DNA of 64,000 bases from positions 124,001 to 188,000 of the forward strand of contig NZ_JBHSJF010000006.1 in the NCBI RefSeq assembly GCF_042652085.1, read 5' to 3'. The translations under genes were made by a program, and so were the position numbers. Under the pieces are notes generated by a model, which made no database searches, was not told the DNA's origin, and saw only the letters and a program-made list of their open reading frames with translations. Every line of letters begins with the position of its first letter. Within the stretch, counting starts at the first letter, position 1. Of the stretch, positions 44,249-53,837 are shown piece by piece. The DNA comes from Flaviflagellibacter deserti. GTDB taxonomy: Bacteria; Pseudomonadota; Alphaproteobacteria; Rhizobiales; Methylopilaceae.

Positions 44249-45741
44249 GACGCCGTCTCCGGCATTCGGGCGACGTGTTCGACGGCATAGGCCGCGCCCT
44301 TGGAGAGCAGGGTCGCCAGCGCGTTCTGGACCGGTGTCGTGAAGCGCGGATCGTTCGGCAGATCGTCGCCGAAGATTTCGCGGACGTCGAGCAGAGCAGG
44401 GGCAAGGCGCGATGCCTCCGGACCCGCGGCATTCGCGAGCGAGCGCAGACGTTCCGCCAGAGGGTCGCGGACATCGATCTCCGCGCCTTTCTCGTCCTTG
44501 CCGGTGACGTAGCGCATCCACGCGGCGACACCGAGCGCGATACGGTCGATTGGTGCTCCGGCCTTCAACCGGTCGCGCGCGGTGCCGAGCAGGCGCTGCG
44601 GCAATTTCTGCGAACCGTCCATAGCGATCTGCCAGGTGCGGTGGCGGAGCGCGGTGTTCTCAAAGCGGGCGAGCAGCGAATTCTTGTAACTCGCGAGATC
44701 GGCGCCGGGCGGGACGCGGAGCGTCGGCGTGACTTCCTCGTCCATCAGCCCGCGCACGAGCCGGACGAAGGCAGGCGCGGCCATGGTGTCAGAGATCGTC
44801 TCGTGGCCGGCGAGATAGCCGAGATAGGCCAATGTCGAATGGGAACCGTTCAACAGGCGAAGCTTCATCGCCTCATATGGCTCGACATCGGCGACGAGCT
44901 CGGCGCCCGCGAGTTCGAAACGCGGCCTTCCGGTCGGGAAATGGTCTTCGATCACCCATTGGCTAAACGGCTCGGTCGAGACCGGCCAGCTATCGGTGAC
45001 GCCAAGCCGCTCGGCGACGAGTTCGCGGTCGGCATCTGTCGTGGCCGGGACGATGCGATCGACCATGGTCGAGGGGAACGCGACCTCTTCGGCGACGAAA
45101 CGGCCGAGGTCGGGATCGCGCAGTTCGGCGAAACGGGAGACGACGCGGCGGACCGTCTTGCCGTTGCTCGGGAGGTTGTCGCAGCAGAGCACGGTGAAAG
45201 GCGCGATGCCGTCTTCGCGACGACGGCGCAGTGCTTCCACCAGGACCCCGGGTGCGCTTTTGGGCGTTAGCGGGAAGCTGAGGTCGTGGAGGATGTCCGG
45301 ATGATCCTCCCTGAGCTGCCCTGTCGCTGGATCGTGGCAATAGCCCTTCTCGGTGACGGTGAGCGAGACGATGCGGACATTCGGGTCGCCCATCGCCTTA
45401 AGGAGCGCTTCAGGATTGTCTGGTGCGACGAGAAGTTCTCGAATGGAGCCGATGACGCGCGGGCGGATGGCGTCGCTCGATCGCACGAGCACGGTGTAGA
45501 GGCCGTCCTGCGGCCGGAGCGCATCACGGGTGTCGGGTGAACGCAAGCTCGCGCCAAGGATGGCCCAGTCGCGTTCGCCGGCGGCTAGTCGGTCGTCGAC
45601 ATAGACGGCCTGGTGGGCGCGGTGAAATGCGCCGATGCCGAGATGGACAATGCCGATCTTCTGGCCCGCGACGTCGTATCCCGGGCGGGCGATGTCCGCG
45701 GGCAGGTCGTCGAGCGTGGACAGGGAGAGGCGGGCGGTCAT
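44245..45741 (-). CDS. uxuB: Mannitol dehydrogenase-family fructuronate reductase
   Basis: Polyol-specific long-chain dehydrogenase of 498 residues reducing D-fructuronate to D-mannonate with NADH. It has the N-terminal Rossmann region (IGIVHLGIGAFHRAHQAVY) and the catalytic lysine/asparagine/histidine motif KLRLLNGSHSTLAYLG. Position between uxaC and kdgK fixes the pathway. The same enzyme might also reduce tagaturonate, since no separate UxaB is seen although UxaA is present. It overlaps uxaC (ATGA) and kdgK (TTGA). Confidence 0.92.
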   Translation of the reverse strand: MTARLSLSTLDDLPADIARPGYDVAGQKIGIVHLGIGAFHRAHQAVYVDDRLAAGERDWAILGASLRSPDTRDALRPQDGLYTVLVRSSDAIRPRVIGSIRELLVAPDNPEALLKAMGDPNVRIVSLTVTEKGYCHDPATGQLREDHPDILHDLSFPLTPKSAPGVLVEALRRRREDGIAPFTVLCCDNLPSNGKTVRRVVSRFAELRDPDLGRFVAEEVAFPSTMVDRIVPATTDADRELVAERLGVTDSWPVSTEPFSQWVIEDHFPTGRPRFELAGAELVADVEPYEAMKLRLLNGSHSTLAYLGYLAGHETISDTMAAPAFVRLVRGLMDEEVTPTLRVPPGADLASYKNSLLARFENTALRHRTWQIAMDGSQKLPQRLLGTARDRLKAGAPIDRIALGVAAWMRYVTGKDEKGAEIDVRDPLAERLRSLANAAGPEASRLAPALLDVREIFGDDLPNDPRFTTPVQNALATLLSKGAAYAVEHVARMPETAS

Positions 45742-47144
45742 AGGCGATACGCTTCTTTCGCGAGGCGGTAGGCGAGGTCGTGCGCGGTCTCGTGCGCCTC
45801 GTCTTCGCTGAGCCGGTGGGTGACGACGAGTTCGGCCAGGAAGGAGCAGTCAGACCTGCGGGCGACGTCGTGGCGGGCGGGGATCGAGGGGAAGGCGCGG
45901 GTGTCGTCGTTGAAGCCGACGGTGTTGTAGAACCCGGCCGTCTCGGTGGTCAGATCGCGGAAGCGGCGCATTCCGCCCGGCGCGTCGAAGAACCACCAGG
46001 CCGGACCGAGCCGGAGCGCCGGATAATGGCCGGCGAGCGGCGCCAGCTCGCGCGAATAGGCCGTCTCGTCGAGCGTGAAGACAATGATGGTCAGGTCGCG
46101 CTCATTGCCGAACCGGTCGAGCAGCGGCTTGAGCGCGTGGACATAATCCGTCCGCGCGGGGATGTCGGCGCCCTTGTCGAGGCCGAAGCGGTCGAACAGG
46201 GTCGGATTGTGGTTGCGGACCGAGCCGGGATGGATCTGCATCACCAGCCCGTCGTCCATGCTCATCCGCGCCATCTCGGTCAGCATCTGTCCGCGAAACA
46301 GTTCGGCGTCCTCGGGCGCCGTGTTGCCGTTGGTCACGCGCCGGAACAGCGCCTCGGCTTCGGCCGTGCCGAGATCGGCCGTCGCCGCGCTCGGATGGCC
46401 GTGGTCGGTCGAGGTGGCACCGAAGCTTTTGAAGTAGTCGCGGCGCTTGCGGTGGGCGGCAAGGTAGCCGGACCAGGTGAGCGTGTCCTCGTCGGTCAGT
46501 TCGCCGAACCGGGAGAGATTGTCCCGGAAACCGGCATAGTCCGGATCGACGACGGGGTCCGGGCGATAAGCGGTGATGACGCGGCCGTTCCAGCCGGACT
46601 CGCGGATCATCCGGTGCCAGCGCAGATCGTCGAGCGGGCTCTCGGTGGTCGCGATGACCTCGATGCCGAACCGTTCGAACAGTGCGCGCGGTCGGAATTC
46701 GGGCTTTTTGAGCGCCTCGGCGATGGTGTCGTAATAGAAGTCGGCGGTCTTGGCCGAGAGCGGCGCGTCGAGGCCGAACAGAGTCTCGAAGGCATGTTCG
46801 AGCCACATCCTCGTGGGCGTGCCGCGGAACAGATGCCAGTTCTCGGCGAAGCGACGCCAGATCTTGCGGCGATCGGCCTCGATCCGGATGCCGCTTCCGG
46901 CGCGGGGAGGGACGCCTAGGTCCTCTAGCGCGACGCCCTGGCTGTAGAGCATGCGGAAAATGTAGTGGTCCGGCACGACGAACAGGGTCGCCGGATCGGC
47001 GAAGGATTCGTTCTCGGCGTACCAGCGCGGATCGGTGTGCCCGTGCGGCGAGACGATCGGCAGATCGGCGACGCGCTCATAGAGGCGGCGCGCGACGGCG
47101 CGGGTCGTGGGCTCGGCGGGGAACAGGCGGTCCGGATGCAGCAC
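45738..47144 (-). CDS. uxaC: Glucuronate isomerase (uronate isomerase)
   Basis: Amidohydrolase-fold enzyme (468 residues, normal length) isomerising D-glucuronate to D-fructuronate and D-galacturonate to D-tagaturonate. Motifs: the metal-binding His-x-His in VSPHGHTDPRWYAEN, HGHPSAATADL, and VFTLDETAYSRELAPLAGHY; GFNDDTRAFPSIPARHDVAR is the conserved C-terminal block. The start is GTG at 47144. It lies 12 bases after the GntR gene and overlaps uxuB by ATGA. Confidence 0.96.
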   Translation of the reverse strand: MLHPDRLFPAEPTTRAVARRLYERVADLPIVSPHGHTDPRWYAENESFADPATLFVVPDHYIFRMLYSQGVALEDLGVPPRAGSGIRIEADRRKIWRRFAENWHLFRGTPTRMWLEHAFETLFGLDAPLSAKTADFYYDTIAEALKKPEFRPRALFERFGIEVIATTESPLDDLRWHRMIRESGWNGRVITAYRPDPVVDPDYAGFRDNLSRFGELTDEDTLTWSGYLAAHRKRRDYFKSFGATSTDHGHPSAATADLGTAEAEALFRRVTNGNTAPEDAELFRGQMLTEMARMSMDDGLVMQIHPGSVRNHNPTLFDRFGLDKGADIPARTDYVHALKPLLDRFGNERDLTIIVFTLDETAYSRELAPLAGHYPALRLGPAWWFFDAPGGMRRFRDLTTETAGFYNTVGFNDDTRAFPSIPARHDVARRSDCSFLAELVVTHRLSEDEAHETAHDLAYRLAKEAYRL

Positions 47145-47156
47145 GCTTTCGGGCTC

Positions 47157-47870
47157 CTAGACGCGATACGAAACGGTGTGGGATTCGAAATAGTCGGGGT
47201 GCTTGGCTAGAAGCTCGTCGACCCCCGGAAAGACACCGGCGAGATGGGCGTACATCGCCCGTTCAGCAGCGTCGGGATCGTTGCGCTCCAGCGCATCGAC
47301 GATCGCCACGTGCTCGCCGATCACATCGTCGCGGCGACCTGAGATCGGCAGATGCAGGACGCGACAGCGGTCGATCTGCACCTTCTCCTGCCGCACGACG
47401 CGCCAGAGATTCGGATGGCCGGCGATGGACGCGATCTTCTGGTGAAAGCCCTCGTCCTCGGAATGGAAGGTCGTGAAGTCCGCCACGCGGTTGCTGGTGC
47501 GCTGGCGCTCAAGCCGGAGGCGGAGGTCCGCGATGTCATCCGCAGTGGCCCGAAGCGCGGCTTCCCGCACCGAGGCGCGCTCCAGCGCCTGCCGGATCAC
47601 CATGCCGTCGCGGACGCTGTCTAGCCTGATGCGCGAAACGAAGGTGCCGCGCTGCGGGAAGATGTCGACAAGCCGTTCGTCGGCGAGACGTAGAAGGGCC
47701 TCGCGGACCGGCGTCCGGCTGACGCCGTAGCTCTCGGAAATTTCTTTCTCGGAGAGCGCCGCGCCGGGGAGGAGTTCGACGTTCGCGATGCGCTCGCGAA
47801 GCAGTTCGTGGATGCGCACGGAGACCGGGACCGCGCGAAGACGGACGGGTTCGTGACCTACGAATTGCAC
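47157..47870 (-). CDS. GntR-family regulator, FCD type (head of uxaC operon)
   Basis: A FadR-like regulator of about 237 residues. Winged helix: LLPGAALSEKEISESYGVSR, TPVREALLRLADERLV, DIFPQRGTFVSRI. The FCD domain has FHSEDEGFHQKIASIAGH, and later DDVIGEHVAIVDALE. No ATG fits. GTG 47870 (VQFVGHEP) is chosen; TTG 47876, 5 bases after GGGAGAG, is equally possible. It is co-transcribed with uxaC-uxuB-kdgK-eda and divergent from uxaA, so it can autoregulate the uronate genes through the palindrome at 47905. Confidence 0.9.
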   Translation of the reverse strand: MQFVGHEPVRLRAVPVSVRIHELLRERIANVELLPGAALSEKEISESYGVSRTPVREALLRLADERLVDIFPQRGTFVSRIRLDSVRDGMVIRQALERASVREAALRATADDIADLRLRLERQRTSNRVADFTTFHSEDEGFHQKIASIAGHPNLWRVVRQEKVQIDRCRVLHLPISGRRDDVIGEHVAIVDALERNDPDAAERAMYAHLAGVFPGVDELLAKHPDYFESHTVSYRV

Positions 47871-47904
47871 GGTCAAACCGACTCTCCCAGATTGGTCTCT
47901 ACAA

Positions 47905-47918
47905 ACTAATATATTAGT
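47905..47918. promoter_or_regulatory. Perfect 14-bp palindrome, candidate uronate operator
   Basis: ACTAATATATTAGT is a perfect inverted repeat in the divergent region between the GntR-uxaC operon and uxaA, in a local A/T-rich island. It lies 35 bases from the GntR start and 48 bases from the preferred uxaA start, placed to cover both promoters. Binding by the adjacent GntR is inference. Confidence 0.55.
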
Positions 47919-47965
47919 GTATGAAGGTGGGCAATCGGCCCAGCAAGAACAAATCGGCGAGAGCA

Positions 47966-49483
47966 GTGGCACATCCGAGAACCGTTCGGCTCGACCCCGT
48001 CGACAATGTCGCCGTCGCGATTGACGTGCTTCAGCCGGGCGACAAGGCGCAGGGCGTCGCCGTCCGCGAGAAGGTGCTGAAGGGCCACAAGGTCGCTGTG
48101 CAGCCGATCGCGGCGGGGGAACCGATCCGCAAGTTCGGTCAGATCATCGGCGCGGCGAAAACCGACATCGCTCCGGGCGGCTGGGTACACGAGCACAATG
48201 TCGTGCTGCACGGGCTCGCGGGGGACTACGTCTTCGGCAGCGATGCGAGTCCCGACAATGTCTTGGCACCGGAACTGCAAGCGACATTTGAAGGATATCG
48301 CCGCCCGAACGGACGGACCGGGACGCGAAATTACATCGGCATCCTGACCTCGGTGAATTGCTCCGCCTCGGTCGCGCGCTTCGCCGCCGAGGCCATCGAG
48401 CGCTCCGACATTCTGGCCGCCTATCCGGGCATCGACGGCGTCGTGCCGATCGTCCACGGCACCGGATGTGGCCATGCCGCTTATGGCGAGGGCTTCGACG
48501 TCCTCCGCCGCACCCAATGGGGCTATGCGAGCCATCCGAATTTCGTCGGCGTGGTCATGGTCGGCCTCGGCTGCGAGGTCTTCCAGATCGGCCGGCTGAA
48601 GGAAGATTATGGGCTGGAGGAAAGCGACAGCTTCCGCACTCTGACGATCCAGGAGACCGGCGGTACGCGCCGCACGGTCGAGGCAATCGTGGGTGCGATC
48701 GGCGAGATGCTGCCGAAGGCAGGCGGGGCAAAGCGGGAGACGCGTCCGGCTTCGGAACTCATCGTGGGCCTGCAATGCGGTGGCTCTGACGGCTATTCGG
48801 GTTTGACTGCGAACCCCGCGCTCGGGGTCGCCTCCGATATTCTCGTCCGCAATGGAGGCACCTCGATCCTGTCGGAGACGCCGGAAGTCTACGGCGCCGA
48901 ACATCTTCTGACCCGCCGTGCCGCAAGCCGCGAGGTCGGCGAGAAGCTGATCGAGCGCATCCGCTGGTGGGAGGACTACACGTCGAAGAACGGCGGCGAG
49001 ATGAACAACAACCCGTCGCCAGGTAATAAGGCCGGCGGGCTGACGACGATCCTCGAGAAGTCGCTCGGCGCGGTGGCGAAAGGCGGCCGCTCGACCCTGC
49101 GAGCGGTCTACGAATATGCCGAGCCGGTGCGCGAACACGGCTTCGTCTTCATGGATACGCCGGGCTACGACCCCGTCTCGGCTACCGGGCAGGTGGCGGG
49201 CGGTGCGAACCTGATCTGCTTCACGACGGGGCGTGGCTCCGCCTTCGGCTGCAAACCCACGCCGTCACTTAAGCTCGCGACCAACAGCGACATCTATCGC
49301 CGGATGATCGACGACATGGACGTCAATTGCGGCGACGTCCTCGACGGCGTGTCGCCGGCGGACAAGGGGCGGGAGATATTCGACACCATGCTCCGGGTCG
49401 CATCCGGCGAGCGGACGAAGTCGGAGGAGCTCGGCTATGGTGATGCGGAGTTCGTCCCGTGGCAGATCGGCGCGGTGATGTGA
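47966..49483 (+). CDS. uxaA: Altronate dehydratase (UxaA family)
   Basis: Iron-dependent dehydratase converting D-altronate to 2-keto-3-deoxygluconate. The 505-residue protein has the N-terminal SAF-like UxaA domain (about 1-90: RLDPVDNVAVAIDVLQPGDK) and the large catalytic part, with GTRNYIGILTSVNCSASVAR, HGTGCGHAAYGEGFDV, GLQCGGSDGYSGLTANPALG and NPSPGNKAGGLTTILEKSLG. Conserved Cys/His residues are intact. GTG 47966 (VAHPRTVRL) matches family N termini and follows GGCGAGAG; an ATG at 47921 abuts the operator and lacks a Shine-Dalgarno site. Alone and divergent from the uxaC operon. Confidence 0.92.
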   Translation: MAHPRTVRLDPVDNVAVAIDVLQPGDKAQGVAVREKVLKGHKVAVQPIAAGEPIRKFGQIIGAAKTDIAPGGWVHEHNVVLHGLAGDYVFGSDASPDNVLAPELQATFEGYRRPNGRTGTRNYIGILTSVNCSASVARFAAEAIERSDILAAYPGIDGVVPIVHGTGCGHAAYGEGFDVLRRTQWGYASHPNFVGVVMVGLGCEVFQIGRLKEDYGLEESDSFRTLTIQETGGTRRTVEAIVGAIGEMLPKAGGAKRETRPASELIVGLQCGGSDGYSGLTANPALGVASDILVRNGGTSILSETPEVYGAEHLLTRRAASREVGEKLIERIRWWEDYTSKNGGEMNNNPSPGNKAGGLTTILEKSLGAVAKGGRSTLRAVYEYAEPVREHGFVFMDTPGYDPVSATGQVAGGANLICFTTGRGSAFGCKPTPSLKLATNSDIYRRMIDDMDVNCGDVLDGVSPADKGREIFDTMLRVASGERTKSEELGYGDAEFVPWQIGAVM

Positions 49484-49498
49484 GGGCGCAGCAGGGCT

Positions 49499-49553
49499 TC
49501 CCCCTCTCCCGTTTACGGCAGAGGTCGAGTCGCCGAAGGCGAACCGGGTGAGG
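49499..49553 (+). repeat. Type A repeat, left arm (second composite)
   Basis: Same order as the arm at 15727: a CTCTCCC hairpin (degenerate here), GGTCGAGTCGCCGAAGGCG and a CCGGGTGAGGG end. It starts 16 bases after the uxaA stop. Its inverted partner is at 49662-49730. Confidence 0.8.
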
Positions 49554-49572
49554 GCAATGCGGCGCTTCCGCC

Positions 49573-49644
49573 GTCCTCCTCCGGCTTGACCGGACGACCA
49601 TGCGGCGCCTCGATGTGAATCCTCCGGTCAGGCCGGAGGATGAC
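49573..49644. repeat. Type B repeat nested between type A arms
   Basis: A diverged copy of the inverted repeat at 18220-18297: arms GTCCTCCTCCGGCTTGACCG and TCCGGTCAGGCCGGAGGATG around about 27 bases. It sits where the first composite carries the DUF559 gene. Confidence 0.8.
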
Positions 49645-49661
49645 GGTGTCCGTGATGTGGC

Positions 49662-49730
49662 CTTCCCCTCACCTCGCTCGAAAGCCTCCCGGCTTTCGAG
49701 TCGTCCTCTCCCGTAAACGGGAGAGAGGGG
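49662..49730 (-). repeat. Type A repeat, right arm (second composite, inverted)
   Basis: CCCCTCACCTCGCTC followed by a 10-bp stem (CTCGAAAGCC-tccc-GGCTTTCGAG) and an 8-bp stem (CTCTCCCG-taaa-CGGGAGAG). It matches the right arm at 16202-16266 in layout. It ends 4 bases before the uxuA stop, so the element fills the gap between convergent uxaA and uxuA and may terminate both. Confidence 0.85.
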
Positions 49731-49733
49731 CGC

Positions 49734-50930
49734 CTAGACCGGCAGCCCTTCGAGTTCCGACACCGCCATCATCACGCCGCGGATCTCCGCCAGCCCGCGC
49801 ATGCGTCCGATCGCCGGATAGCCCGGATGGGTTGGTTTGCCGACATCGTCGAGCAGTTCGTGGCCGTGGTCCGGGCGGAAGGGGATGCGCCAGTCGTCCA
49901 TTCCGGCATCGCAGCGGCGCTTTTGTTCGCGGAGCAGCGCGCGGACGACAGCCACCATGTTGGTGTCGCCGCCGAGGTGATCGGCTTCCATGAACGAGCC
50001 GTCAGGGAATTTCGTGACGTTGCGCAGATGGATGAAGTGAATGCGGTCGGCAAACCGCTCCACCATCTTCGGCAGGTCGTTTCCCGGGCGTGCGCCGAGC
50101 GAGCCGGTGCAGAAGGTCAGGCCGTTCGCCCGCGACGGATGAAGGTCGAGGATCGCAGCGAGGTGATCTTCCGAGCTGACGATACGCGGCAGGCCGAGCA
50201 GCGGGCGTGGCGGGTCGTCCGGGTGAATGCCCATGCGGATGCCGACTTCCTCCGCGGTCGGAATGATCTCGGCGAGGAAGCGACCAAGATTCTCCCGTAA
50301 CCTCTCCTCGGACACGTGCGCGAACCGCGCGAGGATCGCGCGAAGACTGGGAATGTCGTAGCGGTCGAAAGCGCCCGGCAGGCCGGCCATGATGTTCGCA
50401 AGCAACTGGTCGCGGTCAGCCTGCGACGACTTTTCGAACCACGCCGTGGCGCGGGCAAGCACCTCTGGATCGTGATCGGCCTCCGCGCCTTCCCGCTTCA
50501 GCATGAATACGTCGAAAGCGGCGTACTGGTCGGCGTTGAAGCGAAGCGCATTGGCTCCGCCGGGCAGCGGGTGGTGGAGGTCTGTCCGCGTCCAGTCGAG
50601 CACGGGCATGAAATTGTAGCAGACCGTACTGATCCCGCAGTCCGCAAGATTGCGAAGCGAGGTCCGGTAATTGTCGAACAGTTCGGCCAGGTCGCCGTCG
50701 CCGATCTTGATCGCCTCGTGGACCGGCAGGCTTTCGACCACCGTCCAGCGCAGGCCGAGCGTCTTGTCCTTTTCGATGAAGTCCTTGCGCGCCTGGATCG
50801 CCTCACGCGTCCAGACCAGGCCGGCGGGCACTTCATGTAGCGCGTTCACGATTCCGGTCGCGCCGGTCTGCGCCACATGATCGAGGCGGATCATGTCGTC
50901 CGGTCCCCACCAGCGCCAGGTCTGTTCCAT
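49734..50930 (-). CDS. uxuA: Mannonate dehydratase
   Basis: Metal-dependent dehydratase (398 residues) converting D-mannonate to 2-keto-3-deoxygluconate. UxuA features: the start MEQTWRWWGPDDMIRLDHVA, HEVPAGLVW, CYNFMPVLDWTRTDL, GIHPDDPPRPLLGLPRIVS, the Cys region TFCTGSLGARPGNDL, IHFIHLRNV and DHGHELLDD. It is the last gene of an operon led by an ABC importer and a GntR regulator (gap of 22 bases), separate from its pathway partner uxuB. Confidence 0.96.
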   Translation of the reverse strand: MEQTWRWWGPDDMIRLDHVAQTGATGIVNALHEVPAGLVWTREAIQARKDFIEKDKTLGLRWTVVESLPVHEAIKIGDGDLAELFDNYRTSLRNLADCGISTVCYNFMPVLDWTRTDLHHPLPGGANALRFNADQYAAFDVFMLKREGAEADHDPEVLARATAWFEKSSQADRDQLLANIMAGLPGAFDRYDIPSLRAILARFAHVSEERLRENLGRFLAEIIPTAEEVGIRMGIHPDDPPRPLLGLPRIVSSEDHLAAILDLHPSRANGLTFCTGSLGARPGNDLPKMVERFADRIHFIHLRNVTKFPDGSFMEADHLGGDTNMVAVVRALLREQKRRCDAGMDDWRIPFRPDHGHELLDDVGKPTHPGYPAIGRMRGLAEIRGVMMAVSELEGLPV

Positions 50931-50952
50931 GAGCGAGACGCTCCTTCCGCCG

Positions 50953-51675
50953 TCAGGCGTCCTTGATGAAAAGTTCGGGATGGGTTGCCGCGAGCGCCTC
51001 GGCGACCTTCAGCACCTCGGAGAGATGCTCGCGCGTCGCCTGTTCGGCGGCTGCGATGTCACCTGCCCGGACCGCGGTCACCATGGCCTGATGCTGGGCG
51101 ATGAGGGTCGCGACGGGCGTCACGTTCGGCAGGCTGAGGAAGCGGATGCGATCGAACTGTGCCTTCTCCCGCTCCAGCACCGACCAGACATTGCCTACAT
51201 CGATCCCGTCCGCGAAGGCGCGATGGAAGGCATCGTCGGCGTTGGTGAAGCGCTCGGGATCGTCGCGCGATTTCTCCTGCTCGGCGAGGGCGGCGTCGAT
51301 CGCGTCGAGGCTGGCTTTGGGCAAGCCCTGTTCCGCCGCGCGGCGCAGGATCGCGACTTCCATGGCTTCCCGGACGAAGCGGGTGCGGCGCACGGCTTGC
51401 AGTGAAATGTGGGTGATGAAGGTCCCGCGCTGGGGCCAGACATCGACCAGCCCCTCGTCGACGAGCTTGAACAGCGCCTCGCGAACCGGCGTGCGGCTCG
51501 TGCCAAAGCGGCGGGCGAGCTCGTTCTCGGATACGCGCGTGCCGGGCCTGAGGCGGAGCACGATGATGTCGTTGCGGATTGCGGCATGGATCGCCGAGAC
51601 GCTGAGCGGCGCCGCACCGGGATGCAGGATCTCACGGCGGGCGAAGGGGGAAGTCGTGTCGGTCAGCGGCGCCAT
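50953..51675 (-). CDS. GntR-family regulator, FCD type (ABC-uxuA operon)
   Basis: A 240-residue FadR-like regulator. HTH region: LRPGTRVSENELARRFGTSR, TPVREALFKLVDEGLV, DVWPQRGTFITHI. The FCD domain has TNADDAFHRAFADGIDVGN and IAQHQAMVTAVRAGDI. The ATG at 51675 follows GAGGAGC. It lies between the ABC ATPase (10 bases) and uxuA (22 bases), so it is co-transcribed with both and probably autoregulatory. It is close in layout to the regulator at 47157, suggesting a paralogue. Confidence 0.92.
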   Translation of the reverse strand: MAPLTDTTSPFARREILHPGAAPLSVSAIHAAIRNDIIVLRLRPGTRVSENELARRFGTSRTPVREALFKLVDEGLVDVWPQRGTFITHISLQAVRRTRFVREAMEVAILRRAAEQGLPKASLDAIDAALAEQEKSRDDPERFTNADDAFHRAFADGIDVGNVWSVLEREKAQFDRIRFLSLPNVTPVATLIAQHQAMVTAVRAGDIAAAEQATREHLSEVLKVAEALAATHPELFIKDA

Positions 51676-51685
51676 GGATAGCTCC

Positions 51686-52449
<764 letters not shown>

Positions 52450-52453
<4 letters not shown>

Positions 52454-53109
52454 TCTGTGACCCCGAACTTCTTGTGAATCCAATCCGCGAGCTTCGCCTG
52501 CGGATAACCGAGCAGCCAGTAGATGGCGGCCATGGCGGTGAGCATTTCGATCACGCGGAAGCTCTGCGAGCGGATCTGCATCGCGGTGTGCGCGAGATCA
52601 CCTACCGCGATAACCGAGACGAGTGATGTGTCCTTGAAGAGCGTCACCCAGGTAGTGGCGAGCACCGGCAGGACGCGGCGCCAGGCTTGCGGCAGCACGA
52701 TCTTCCGGAACGCCTGCCCCTCGCTCATGCCCATCGCCAGCGCTGCCTCGGTCTGACCCTTGCGGATCGAGCGGATGCCAGAGCGGAAGGTCTCAGAATT
52801 GTAGGCGGTGTTGTTCAGGCAGAGCGCGACAAGGCCGGTCACGAAAGGCGAGAACGACAGGTCGAGCACCACCGGCATCACATAGAACGCCCAGTAGACG
52901 ACGAGGATGATCGGCAGGTTGCGGAACAGCTCGACGAAGCAGGTGGCGAGGAAGGCGATCGGCTTGAAGCGGGATTCGCGGAGCAGGGCCACGACGATGC
53001 CGCACGGCACCGCGACCGCCATGGTCAGCACGGTGAGCGCGATGGTGATCAGCGCGCCGTGGGCGAGCGCGCCGGCGCTGGCGGGGACGATGGACCAGTC
53101 GAGGGTCAT
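52450..53109 (-). CDS. Polar amino acid-type ABC transporter permease (second subunit)
   Basis: A 219-residue inner-membrane protein with about five helices and the HisMQ/GlnP EAA loop (EAALAMGMSEGQAFRKIVLP) that docks the ATPase. ELFRNLPIILVVYWAFY and CLNNTAYNSETFRSGI are typical of the family. The ATG at 53109 overlaps the preceding permease (ATGA). The longer upstream frame is a shadow of that gene. Confidence 0.92.
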
Positions 53110-53771
53110 GACCGCCCCAAGAACGAGATGCGCTTGTAGACGATGTCCACGCCGCGTGTGATCGGGAAGATGATGCAGAAATAGAGGAGCATCACGGTCG
53201 AGAAGACCTCGACCGGAGTGTAGGTCTGGCCGGCGATGGCGTCGGCACGGCGCATCAGTTCCGGCACCGCGATGACGGCAGCGATCGCGGTGTCCTTGAC
53301 CGTCAGCGTCAGCACGTTTCCGAGCGCCGGCATCATGCGGACGAAGGCTTGGGGCAGCACGATCTTGCGCACGATCTGCGGCGTCGACATGCCGAGCGCG
53401 AGACCGGCGCGGACCTGTCCCGGACGCACGGATTCCATGCCGGCGCGGACGATCTCGGCGACATAGGCCGTCAGGTTGAACGAGAGCGCGACCAGTGCCG
53501 AGAGGAACGGCGGCAGGTTGATGCCGGTCGCGATCGGGAAGGCGAAATAGAACCAGACCAGCACGACGAGGACGGGGATGGCGCGCATCGAGTCGATGTA
53601 GAAGATCAGGATCGCCTGCAGCCATTTCGGCCCGTAGCGGCGCGCCAGCGCGACGAGCGTGCCGAAGGTCAGACTGCACGCGGCGACGCTGAGCGACAGC
53701 AGGACGGTGATCCGTACGCCGTCGGCGAGAAAGCGCCAGCTTTCAATGACTGGGCCGAAATTGAAGTCCAT
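53106..53771 (-). CDS. Polar amino acid-type ABC transporter permease (first subunit)
   Basis: A 221-residue permease paralogous to its neighbour, with the EAA-loop sequence GLALGMSTPQIVRKIVLPQA and the family stretch YIDSMRAIPVLVVLVWFYFA. The two should form the membrane heterodimer. It is preceded by a 66-base gap with a weak hairpin after the binding-protein gene, and is coupled to the next permease by ATGA. Confidence 0.92.
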   Translation of the reverse strand: MDFNFGPVIESWRFLADGVRITVLLSLSVAACSLTFGTLVALARRYGPKWLQAILIFYIDSMRAIPVLVVLVWFYFAFPIATGINLPPFLSALVALSFNLTAYVAEIVRAGMESVRPGQVRAGLALGMSTPQIVRKIVLPQAFVRMMPALGNVLTLTVKDTAIAAVIAVPELMRRADAIAGQTYTPVEVFSTVMLLYFCIIFPITRGVDIVYKRISFLGRS

Positions 53772-53808
53772 GGCTGGGGCTCAGGTTCGGAGCGGGAAGG
53801 GGAGCCCA

Positions 53809-53822
53809 GGGCATCGAAGCCC
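53809..53822 (-). terminator. Weak intercistronic hairpin after the ABC binding-protein gene
   Basis: GGGC-ttcgat-GCCC on the reverse strand, within a GC-rich 66-base gap between the binding protein and permease genes. The stem is short. By analogy with the dctP-dctQ hairpin it may stabilise the upstream message. Confidence 0.35.
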
Positions 53823-53837
53823 CGGACCCGGTTCGCA

